A stretch of 64,000 bases of DNA from CAWDMN01 sp963803155 (GTDB taxonomy: Bacteria; Acidobacteriota; Terriglobia; Versatilivoradales; Versatilivoraceae). This document shows, in pieces, positions 1-7,192 of this stretch (position 1 is the first letter of the stretch; each line of letters begins with the position of its first letter). Made by a program: the position numbers and the translations under genes. The notes under the pieces are model-generated. The model made no database searches. It saw only the letters and a program-made list of their open reading frames with translations, and had not been told where the DNA came from. The DNA lies in the NCBI GenBank assembly GCA_963803155.1, contig CAWDMN010000040.1, positions 79,410 to 143,409 of the forward strand, in the 5' to 3' direction.

Positions 1-1463
1 TTGGAAGACTGCGAAGCCGCTAGAGATTCGCCGGCAAGCGATTTCATGAGCCGATGCATGAACTCTACCCCTTCGTAAAACTCTCGCACCCCCATCCGTT
101 CATCCCGCCCGTGCGCTCGGGTGTCGTCCAAATCGCCGAACATGCCGGATATCCCATAGACTGGGATTCCGGCTCTGCGCAGATAGACCCCATCGCTGGC
201 GCCAGTCGAAATCACGGGGGCAACCACAACTCCGGGCCACATTTCCCGCGTAATCCGTTCGACCGCCTGAACGACATCCTGTCGCAGGGGAGAGAGAGGC
301 GTGGGTTGGGCGCGATTCAACGGAGTGACGGCGATGGCCGGATCCGCCAAGATGCCAATCAGATTTTTTTGAATTTCCAGCGGTTCGTTATCCGGCAAAA
401 GCCTGCAATTGACCACGGCACGAGCTGTTTGAGGGAGAGCATTTTCGGCATGACCGCCGCTGAGTTCGGTGGGCACGCAGGTGGTTCGCATCAAGGCGTT
501 GTAGTAAGGCGAGACGGCGGCTAAACGAACGGCGGCCTGCATGTTCGGGAATTGCCGGGAAACCGCCTGCATGTCGTCGGCCACTTGTCCGGTTTCGCGG
601 GGCGCCATTTGCGCAAAATATCCGCGGGCCGTATCGTTCAGCTGAATCGGGAAATCAAATTGAGACAGCCGGGTCAAGCCCTGGGCCAGCCGATAAATCG
701 CATTGTCTTTGACCGGCAGGGAACTGTGTCCGCCGCGGTTCTTCACTTCCAGCTGAAAGCTGAGATAGACTTTTTCTCCGGTTTGCATCTCCAATAATAC
801 ATGCTGATTCTTCAAAATGACGCCACCCCCCGCATCCGTGTTGACGCAATATTCCGGTTCGATCAGACTGCGATGATGGTCGAGCAGCCATTCCACACCG
901 TTGGCGGGACCGCCGGCTTCCTCATCATCCGTGAGCGCCACAATGATATCCCGGTCCGGGACAAAACCCTCTTCACGCAGGCGGATCAAATTCGTGATTA
1001 GATTTGCCGCCTCGTGCTTGACGTCCGTGGTCCCTCGTCCGTAAAAAAAACCGTCCTTCTCCAAAAACTTGAATGGATCGACCGACCAGTCTTCCCGGCG
1101 AGCTTCCACGACGTCCAGATGCGCAATAAAAAGGAGCGGCCGGAATTTGCCGCTGCCGCGCAACCGGGCCACTAAATTCTGCTTGTGGGGCAGTGGGCCC
1201 AGAATTTTCACATCCTCCGAGGAGTACCCCGCCGCTCTCAGCCGCGCCGCCATAGCCTCAGACGCTTTGGTAATGCCTTTTTCATGCGTGGTGTTGATTT
1301 CAATCAACACCTGGAATATTTCACGAGCCAGATTCTGACTTTCCGCCGGAGGAATCGGATTTTTCTCCACCGCCTGGGCATCGATCTTTGGCGCTGGAGA
1401 CAAAAAGAGGATGAGTATAAGAAGACTCAGTAATCCCTCAATCTTGGGTAAGCGATTTGACAT
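1..1463 (-). CDS. M20-family zinc metallopeptidase, exported (3' end beyond window)
   Basis: This gene is open from an ATG at 1463 to the left edge, giving about 487 codons with only the extreme C-terminus missing. M20 enzymes are two-metal exopeptidases or amidohydrolases. An N-terminal hydrophobic segment (GLLSLLILILFLSPAPKIDA) suggests Sec export. The metal-binding signature AHLDVV is followed by YGRGTTDVKHE and by the DDEEAGG stretch with the catalytic and metal-ligand acids. A dimerisation lid (RGGHSSLP) and a late GASDGVY/HGRDERM region complete the fold. The start is supported by GGGAG nine bases upstream, inside a copy of the dispersed leader module L. The next 650 bases upstream are a tandem array of these repeats. 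The natural substrate cannot be read from sequence; a carboxypeptidase- or dipeptidase-like role is the family expectation. Confidence 0.9.
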   Translation of the reverse strand, partial: MSNRLPKIEGLLSLLILILFLSPAPKIDAQAVEKNPIPPAESQNLAREIFQVLIEINTTHEKGITKASEAMAARLRAAGYSSEDVKILGPLPHKQNLVARLRGSGKFRPLLFIAHLDVVEARREDWSVDPFKFLEKDGFFYGRGTTDVKHEAANLITNLIRLREEGFVPDRDIIVALTDDEEAGGPANGVEWLLDHHRSLIEPEYCVNTDAGGGVILKNQHVLLEMQTGEKVYLSFQLEVKNRGGHSSLPVKDNAIYRLAQGLTRLSQFDFPIQLNDTARGYFAQMAPRETGQVADDMQAVSRQFPNMQAAVRLAAVSPYYNALMRTTCVPTELSGGHAENALPQTARAVVNCRLLPDNEPLEIQKNLIGILADPAIAVTPLNRAQPTPLSPLRQDVVQAVERITREMWPGVVVAPVISTGASDGVYLRRAGIPVYGISGMFGDLDDTRAHGRDERMGVREFYEGVEFMHRLMKSLAGESLAASQSS

Positions 1464-2115
1464 GGAAATTGACTCCCTAGAAAATCCCCCTTCAAAGGGG
1501 GAATAAGTTTTCATCGTCTTGTTGTGCCGTCAAACTGGCATGTGCAGCTCCTCAGAAAATCCGGGCTTAGCAACAATGAATTCTAAGTCCGCTCACCCTG
1601 AGCTTGTCGAAGGGTGTGCGGACGGGCAAAACAAGGTTTCCCCATTGATGTTAAGCTAACTAATCCCTTGGTTGGCTCGGCTTGCCACGAAAGAACCGTC
1701 CATCCTTCGACAAGCTCAGGACGAACGGTTCTTTATCAGAGTCAGCACCCCATTTTCATTGTCTTGCTGTGACGGCAGCGCCGTCATGGTTGACTCCTCA
1801 GAAAATCGCTGTAAGTTGTTGATATAACACGAGGGTGCCACGGGCAAAAAACAGCATGGTTTACCAGAGTATTTGCCCGTGCTCGAACCAATTTTCATTA
1901 TCTTGTTGTGCCAGCCGCGCTGGCATGGGTGACTCCCTAGAAAATCAAAATTGGGCAAAGGTGGAGCGGGCACGAGTGACCGCCGTCACCGATGCACGCT
2001 GGCTGGCTAGGCTGGCCAAGCAACGCGCGAAGGGTGACTTCGTCACACTCGCGCGTCCCACCTTGTATTCATTTTCTTGCTGTGCCAGCCATGCTGGCAT
2101 GTTTGCCTCCTGGGT
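1464..2115 (-). repeat. Tandem array of dispersed leader-hairpin modules with cassettes D and R
   Basis: Read on the minus strand, this array leads into the M20 gene. Full leader-hairpin units lie at 1508-1560, 1752-1806 and 1891-1945, with a partial one at about 2071-2112 and a leader-only copy at 1464-1486. Each full unit starts and ends with the inverted hexamer ATTTTC/GAAAAT. It contains a Shine-Dalgarno-like GGAG, then CATG, a short hairpin, and ACAACAAGANNATGAAAAT. Between the units lie cassette D (1562-1751, with a 17-bp inverted repeat at 1597-1613 and 1704-1720), an 85-bp spacer with its own CACGGGCAAA inverted repeat, and cassette R (1946-2070). D and R recur elsewhere in the window, so units and cassettes move or copy as modules. 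No protein-coding function is evident. Confidence 0.85.
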
Positions 2116-2446
2116 TGGTTTCGCACCGGCACGGCGAGTCAAAGCGAAGCGCCCTGCCGTTTCAAGAGGGTCATCATCATGGCGCCGTTGTCCCAGGCGA
2201 GTTGCATCGCCAAGACATAATGGGAAAAAGGATAATCTAAACTGGAAATAGAGGGAAAGAATTAGTTTGGCGCGGCGTATCGAGAGCTGAGAATAGCGAA
2301 GCCAAAAACTTTGCTAATGAGGAAAAAGCAACCAATGGCGGGCACATTTCTTATGGCCGCGGTCAACATACTTTAATGATAAGGCTGCGGCCCAAAAGTT
2401 TTCTTTAGTATGTTCCCCTGGGGGAGAGAGGGAACAAATAACAGGA
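2116..2446. other. Intergenic stretch without recognisable gene
   Basis: About 330 bases between the repeat array and the next gene's stop codon. Open frames are short and overlap on several strands with no recognisable domain. No tRNA, clear promoter or terminator was seen. Confidence 0.5.
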
Positions 2447-3004
2447 TTACCCCAGGTGGATGATGAACCGGCAATGGGCGCCCCCGCGGCGCACGGATTC
2501 CGCCACTTCGACTCGAACTGGCTTGCCAGTGACAATTTCAAAGATCTTCTGATTGTTGGCCTTCGAGCAATCACAATAAGGATCGTCAGGCGCCGCGGGC
2601 CGCTTCGGATTCCACCCGCACACACAATGATTGACGGGATAAATCAAGTTCACCATGTTTCCCTCCTGGCGGCAATTTTCGGGCCCCACGATTTTTCCCA
2701 TCAGCTCCACTAATTTCTCGCCGCTTCCCTGGCTGTCTTTGATCAGCTTTTGCCGGAAATCCAAGGCGCTGCAACAAGCGCGGCCCCGCTCTTCCAATAA
2801 TTTGATCAGCGCCGGCCGCCCTAATTGAGTTTCCTCTCGCTGAATAAACTGGGTGAGCCAATCGCGCAGCGATGCGGCATCACAGGAAGCCGCTGGGCCA
2901 GCCGGCTTTTCTTCCGCCGCCTGCAACTGGCCGAGACAGCAAGGCAATGCCATCAAGCTGGCGGCGCCTTTCAATGTGCACTTCAGGAATTCCTTTCGAT
3001 CCAT
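2447..3004 (-). CDS. Small exported cysteine-rich protein, ATC hydrolase-like C-terminus
   Basis: A 185-residue protein. I place the start at 3004 (MDRKEFLK) because AGAGGA sits eight bases upstream; an in-frame ATG at 3022 has no such site. The N-terminus resembles a degenerate Tat signal (DRKEFLK then a hydrophobic stretch ending LPCC), so the protein is probably exported or lipid-anchored. The C-terminal half holds CVCGW, DPYCDCS and RGGAHCRFIIHL. This pattern resembles proteins annotated as L-2-amino-thiazoline-4-carboxylic acid hydrolase-like, which end in a Cys-containing beta strand. The many conserved-looking cysteines suggest metal or thiol chemistry. The family assignment is tentative and no activity should be assumed. 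The gene stands alone, with repeat-rich DNA on both sides. Confidence 0.65.
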   Translation of the reverse strand: MDRKEFLKCTLKGAASLMALPCCLGQLQAAEEKPAGPAASCDAASLRDWLTQFIQREETQLGRPALIKLLEERGRACCSALDFRQKLIKDSQGSGEKLVELMGKIVGPENCRQEGNMVNLIYPVNHCVCGWNPKRPAAPDDPYCDCSKANNQKIFEIVTGKPVRVEVAESVRRGGAHCRFIIHLG

Positions 3005-3172
3005 GGGGATAATCCTCTTCATATAAAAGTATGGGGGTCATGAAACGACCAGGGTGATATTGTCCCGTTTGGATGAGTGCTCCATTGCTTTGGTTGCACG
3101 GCTGATTCTTAAACAAAGCAGCTAATGCCAGGCGACTGGTGGTACCGGTGGAACGTGGGCTTGTGCCCGCAG

Positions 3173-3270
3173 TTATCCTGCGCGTTCGCTCCGCCAATGT
3201 CGCCTGCCGAGTGGCGCGGAGAATCGCGCGAAGGGTGACTTCGTCACGCTGACGCGACCCAACTTGGCAA
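3173..3270 (-). repeat. Partial cassette R
   Basis: A decayed minus-strand copy of cassette R. It keeps the GTGACTTCGTCAC palindrome and the surrounding CGCGCGAAGG context but has lost the second GTGAC/GTCAC palindrome. It lies in the divergent region between 3004 and 3553. Confidence 0.7.
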
Positions 3271-3399
3271 AAATGATATCTCGCTGAAAAGAGAGTTGAC
3301 TGAGACACTGGATCGGGCTATGTTCAAATCTGCTTGTCTGCTTTGATGAATTCCATTCATCCAATTTCCAGGGAGCGGCACATGCCAGATCGGCTGGCA

Positions 3400-3552
3400 A
3401 AACAAGAGGATGGGACGCGCAAGTGTGACGAAGTCACCCTTCGCGCGTCGCTTGGCTAGCCTCGCCTGCCCAGCCAGCGTGCACAGGTGACGGCGGTCAC
3501 TCGTGCCCGCTCCACCTTTGCCCAACTTTGATTTTCTGAGGAGGCGATTCTT
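3400..3552 (+). repeat. Cassette R plus leader module feeding an aminotransferase gene
   Basis: A plus-strand copy of cassette R (about 3408-3530) contains both palindromes, GTGACGAAGTCAC and GTGACGGCGGTCAC. It runs straight into GATTTTCTGAGGAGGCG, the dispersed leader L, which supplies the Shine-Dalgarno of the gene starting at 3553. The same R-L-gene arrangement recurs at 50905-51048. Confidence 0.85.
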
Positions 3553-4878
3553 ATGGATCGGCGACAATTTCTGGGAACAGCAGGAGTTGGTTTGCTCGGT
3601 GCGAGCGGCCTGACACTCCAGGGGGCGGACGCGGATGCGCCTATACGGGCCACTCCATTGCGGGCAAGTTTCTGGGGACCTGAGTTTTATGATGAAAAAG
3701 AACTCGGAGAATTGCGGGATGTGCATGGCAGCCGTTCCCCTTTTCGTTGGTATGGTCCGGGCAAACAGATGCCACCGAAAGTGGCGACCTTTGAAAAGGA
3801 ATTTGCCGCGCACATGGGGACCCGTTTCGCGGTGGCCGTCACTTCCGGCACAGCGGCGCTGGAAACGGCTCTGGGTGCGCTGCAAATCGGGCCGGGAGAT
3901 GAAGTGATCCTGCCGGCATGGACCTGGCATTCCTGCTTTAATGCCATTGTGTTGGCTGGCGCGTTGCCGGTTTTTGCGGAGATCGATGAATCTTTCAATA
4001 TCGATCCCGCTGACATTGAGAGCAAGATCACCCCGCAAACCAAGGTGATCATGGCCGTCCACCTTCAGGGAAATCCCTGCAATCTGGACCGGGTTATGGC
4101 GATCGCGGCAAAACACAAATTGAAGGTATTGGAAGATTGCGCTCAAAGTGTGGGCGCAAGTTACAAAGGCCGCAAGGTGGGTTCCATCGGGCACATCGGC
4201 ATTTATAGTCTTCAGTTGAATAAGACCATCACGGCGGGAGAGGGAGGCGCCGTGGTCACCAATGATCCCGCTCTATTCGAACGGGCGGCCCGCTATCACG
4301 ATCTTGGAACCCTGCGCGACTTGCACCAGCAAGTGGTGGGAAAGCCGCAGTTCGAGTGGTTTATCGCTCCTCATTTTCGCATGGATGAATTCCGTGGAGG
4401 TGTCCTGCTGGCGCAACTTCGCAAACTTGACACGATCGTATCCGCGGTCAGGGCAAACGCCCGGCGGGTTTACCATGGCATCGAGGATTTGCCCGGGTTG
4501 CGCCTGCGCCAACTGCCCGATCCTGACGGAGAGTTGGGGACCGGCGTATTCCTGGGTTTCTCCACCAAGAAACAACGGGACCGATTTATGGAGGCGATGG
4601 AAAAAGAAAATGTTCCGGCCAGCCCCCCGGGTGGATCCGCCATTCTTCCCGTTTTCCCGCACATCGAGAACAAGGTTACGGTGCACCCGAATTGGCCCTC
4701 CTTTACAAGCGAACGGGGAAAAGCCATCCGTTATGGAAAGGAGTGCTGTCCGCGAACCATCGACATCTTGAATCGTTTCGCCGGAGTTATGATGGATCCG
4801 AAGTTTACGGAACAAGATACCCGGGATGCGGTGGCGGCCATTCGCAAAGTCTATGCGGCCATCGGCGGGCGCGGATAG
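3553..4878 (+). CDS. Tat-exported DegT/DnrJ/EryC1/StrS-family PLP aminotransferase
   Basis: A 441-residue fold-type I PLP enzyme of the sugar aminotransferase (DegT) family. Such enzymes normally transfer an amino group onto keto-sugar nucleotides in the cytoplasm. The PLP lysine is K224 in NKTITAGEGG. D195 in LEDCAQS would contact the pyridine nitrogen, and TSGTAALE (97-104) forms the phosphate-binding turn. Unusually, the protein begins with a clear twin-arginine signal (MDRRQFLGTAG plus a hydrophobic stretch ending in ADA near residue 28). It would therefore be folded with its cofactor and sent to the periplasm. The start is fixed by GAGGAGG ten bases upstream, inside a repeat-derived leader. 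No sugar-nucleotide genes adjoin it. It may instead be a non-aminotransferase member of the family, of unknown substrate. Confidence 0.9.
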   Translation: MDRRQFLGTAGVGLLGASGLTLQGADADAPIRATPLRASFWGPEFYDEKELGELRDVHGSRSPFRWYGPGKQMPPKVATFEKEFAAHMGTRFAVAVTSGTAALETALGALQIGPGDEVILPAWTWHSCFNAIVLAGALPVFAEIDESFNIDPADIESKITPQTKVIMAVHLQGNPCNLDRVMAIAAKHKLKVLEDCAQSVGASYKGRKVGSIGHIGIYSLQLNKTITAGEGGAVVTNDPALFERAARYHDLGTLRDLHQQVVGKPQFEWFIAPHFRMDEFRGGVLLAQLRKLDTIVSAVRANARRVYHGIEDLPGLRLRQLPDPDGELGTGVFLGFSTKKQRDRFMEAMEKENVPASPPGGSAILPVFPHIENKVTVHPNWPSFTSERGKAIRYGKECCPRTIDILNRFAGVMMDPKFTEQDTRDAVAAIRKVYAAIGGRG

Positions 4879-5370
4879 CCGGAGGGGATAAACTTTAAAA
4901 GTTGTGTGACTTTGATATTGTGAAATGGGGTGAAATTCAAAGTGTGACAACCGGGAGGGAGCCTTCCGGCGGGCCGTTTGTTAGCGCCTTCCTTGCCGTG
5001 CAGCATAACGGGAACGAGGATCGTTTTCCATTGTGGGAGCGGCTCGACGTGCATCTTGCCCTCCCCATAAAAAAATATTTTTGGCTTTAGGTTTTGTCAG
5101 AGGCCCTGATTTAGAATGATCATTTAAGCCTTGGCCGATATCTCAGCCATTATCCTTCCGTGCTTTATTTGCTTCTGAAAAACTGCTCAGCGCCCCTCCG
5201 TTTGTTTAGTGGTCATGGCGAGCTGTGACGAGGCGTGGAGCCTGGCCATCTTTCGCGAAGCCTACGGCTCGCTGGAATAGGCTGACCGTGGCTGCCAATT
5301 GCACAAGGAACTGAGCAGTCGCATTTCCGATTTGTTCACAAGAGAGATCCAAATGAGGAGACTAACCCTG
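4879..5370. other. Intergenic region with a fragment of a palindromic element
   Basis: Nearly 500 bases without a convincing gene. At about 4930-4952 the text GTGAAATTCAAAGTGTGAC closely resembles the terminal inverted repeat of the element at 17918-18148 and is followed by similar ACCGGGAGGG sequence. This may be one end of a second, decayed copy. Nothing else was recognised. Confidence 0.45.
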
Positions 5371-5598
5371 ATGGGATTCAAACTCAGTATTGTATTTTCA
5401 GGACTTTTCCTTTTGTCCCATTGTTTCTTCCCAGAAAAATCCTTCGCCTACATTGACCCCGGGACGGGCAGCTACTTCCTGCAATTCCTAGTTGCGGGTC
5501 TGTTGGCCCTCCTTTATACACTCAAGGTGTACTGGAAAAGAATACAGGATTCTCTGTTCTTGCCGATCCTCCGAAAATTTAGACGGAAACCTCAATAA
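5371..5598 (+). CDS. Small membrane protein with IDPGTGS motif
   Basis: About 75 residues from the ATG at 5371, which has GAGGAG ten bases upstream; an in-frame ATG at 5353 is an alternative. A signal peptide (hydrophobic core, ending KSFA) is followed by YIDPGTGSYFLQFL, one transmembrane helix and a basic tail (KVYWKRIQDSLF, RKFRRK). Small proteins with this IDPGTGS-LQ-LKxxW pattern occur widely next to methyltransferases and membrane sulfatases in surface-polysaccharide clusters. Their biochemical role is not known to me. The stop codon lies ten bases before the methyltransferase start, so the two genes are probably cotranscribed. A convergent sulfatase-like gene follows, matching the usual neighbourhood. 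Confidence 0.8.
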   Translation: MGFKLSIVFSGLFLLSHCFFPEKSFAYIDPGTGSYFLQFLVAGLLALLYTLKVYWKRIQDSLFLPILRKFRRKPQ

Positions 5599-5608
5599 AA
5601 GCCCAGCC

Positions 5609-6997
5609 ATGATACACACCATTCCATCATCTTTTCGAGATCCCAGCGGATTTGTCTATCGTCGGGACAATGTGATGTACCGCCAGGTGAACCAATGCTA
5701 CAAAGAGGATTTCGATTCTTTGATTGGAACGGGACTCTTTCAACAACTGGTCAGTGAAGGAATTCTTATACCTCATGAGGAAACCAATTTAGAACTTGCT
5801 GCGACGGCTGACGCTTACAAGGTTCTGCGGCCAGAGCTGGTGGAATATATCTCGTATCCCTACGAATGGAGTTTTTCCCAACTCAAAGATGCGGCTTTGT
5901 TGACGCTGCGCCTGCAGAAAACCGCGCTTGAGTACAACATGTCACTCAAAGACTGCAGCGCGTACAACATTCAATTTCATCAGGGGAAGCCGGTTTTCAT
6001 CGATACGCTTTCATTTGAGCGTTGTCGCGAAGGCGAGCCTTGGGTGGCCTATCGGCAATTTTGCCAGCATTTCCTGGCGCCTTTGGCCTTAATGAGTCAG
6101 GTGGATATCCGGTTCAGTCAACTGCTTCGCATTTATCTGGATGGAATTCCCCTTGACCTGGCCAGTTCACTTCTACCCCTGAGCTGCAGATGCAAACTGG
6201 GCCTGCTGCTGCATATTCATTTACACGCTCGCTCGCAGAAATATTTTGCGGGTAAGAAGATTAAGCCATCCCACCGCCCGGTAACAAGAAAAGCGATGTT
6301 GGGATTGGTGGATAATTTGAAATCAACGGTCAGCAAGCTAAATTGGAGGCTCCCAAAATCCACCTGGATTGACTACTACCAGTCGTCTTCCAATTATGTT
6401 TCAGAGTCCTTCCAGCACAAAGCGGCACTGGTGGTTGAATTCTTAGAAGAGATTCATCCCAAGCCTGGCCGAGTGCTCGATTTGGGCGCCAATACGGGCT
6501 TCTTCAGCAGAATCTCGAGTGCCCAGGGGATTTCCACAATTTCCCTGGACATGGATGCCGCCTGTGTGGAGAGAAATTACCAAGAGTGCATTCGAAACCG
6601 GGAAACCAAGATCCTCCCCTTGCTGATGGATTTGACCAATCCCAGTCCCGGCATTGGCTGGATTCATCAGGAGAGGGCCTCCTGGATGAGCCGTGGATCC
6701 TTTGATGCGGTCTTTGCCTTGGCTTTGATTCACCATCTGGCTATTGCGAACAATATTCCCTTTTCCCGGTGCGCCGAGTTTTTCGACATCCTAGGCCGTT
6801 TTCTGATCATCGAATTTGTTCCCAAAGTAGACTCGCAGGTGCAACTTTTGTTATCCACTCGAAAAGATATTTTTCCCAATTACACTCAAGAAGAGTTTGA
6901 GCGGGTTTTCGGGAAATATTTTGTGATTATCAGGGCGACAAAAATGGAACAAACCGAGCGGGTGTTATATTTGATGAAAAGAATTCGGGAGGAATAG
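5609..6997 (+). CDS. Class I SAM-dependent methyltransferase with kinase-like N-terminal region
   Basis: A 462-residue protein starting at ATG 5609, ten bases after the small IDPGTGS gene. The C-terminal half is a Rossmann methyltransferase: motif I is VLDLGANTGFFS, followed by the acidic STISLDMD strand and a later FDAVFALALIHHL strand. The N-terminal half is not methyltransferase-like. It contains LKDCSAYNIQFHQGKPVFIDTLS, spaced like the catalytic loop and metal-binding loop of aminoglycoside-phosphotransferase-type kinases, and may be a kinase-derived binding domain. NoeA-like nodulation or polysaccharide methyltransferases share this general layout. The likely target is a surface glycan or lipid carrier, judged only from the neighbouring IDPGTGS protein and membrane sulfatase-like enzyme. 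Confidence 0.85.
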   Translation: MIHTIPSSFRDPSGFVYRRDNVMYRQVNQCYKEDFDSLIGTGLFQQLVSEGILIPHEETNLELAATADAYKVLRPELVEYISYPYEWSFSQLKDAALLTLRLQKTALEYNMSLKDCSAYNIQFHQGKPVFIDTLSFERCREGEPWVAYRQFCQHFLAPLALMSQVDIRFSQLLRIYLDGIPLDLASSLLPLSCRCKLGLLLHIHLHARSQKYFAGKKIKPSHRPVTRKAMLGLVDNLKSTVSKLNWRLPKSTWIDYYQSSSNYVSESFQHKAALVVEFLEEIHPKPGRVLDLGANTGFFSRISSAQGISTISLDMDAACVERNYQECIRNRETKILPLLMDLTNPSPGIGWIHQERASWMSRGSFDAVFALALIHHLAIANNIPFSRCAEFFDILGRFLIIEFVPKVDSQVQLLLSTRKDIFPNYTQEEFERVFGKYFVIIRATKMEQTERVLYLMKRIREE

Positions 6998-7192
6998 AAT
7001 CCGCGCGGCTTTGCCCCGGTTTATAGGTTTCAAGGAATGGATTCTTGCGAGATTTGAGGCAATAATCGACGGCTCACCCGGTTCAAGTGAATTCACCGCA
7101 GGTGAATGTTGACAGCATTTGCCTCTGAGTTTTACCGTTGGCTCAAGGGCGATCTCCCTTGGTCCGCCAACTTGCAAAAAGGATGCCGCTTA

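Noticed and set aside
1464..2115. CRISPR array or integron cassette array
   Set aside because: Repeat units are about 55 bp with spacers from 23 to 190 bp that themselves recur elsewhere. No cas genes or integrase lie beside it and no attC-type sites were seen.
1945..2142. Small frame starting MPAWLAQQEN with a good ribosome site, similar to frames in other repeat copies
   Set aside because: The first dozen codons recur because the hairpin DNA recurs, but the frame after it differs between copies and often stops at once, so selection seems to act on the DNA or RNA and not on a peptide.
7091..7107. Hairpin ATTCACC-GCA-GGTGAAT as a bidirectional terminator between convergent genes
   Set aside because: No T-tract follows on either strand, so termination cannot be claimed.
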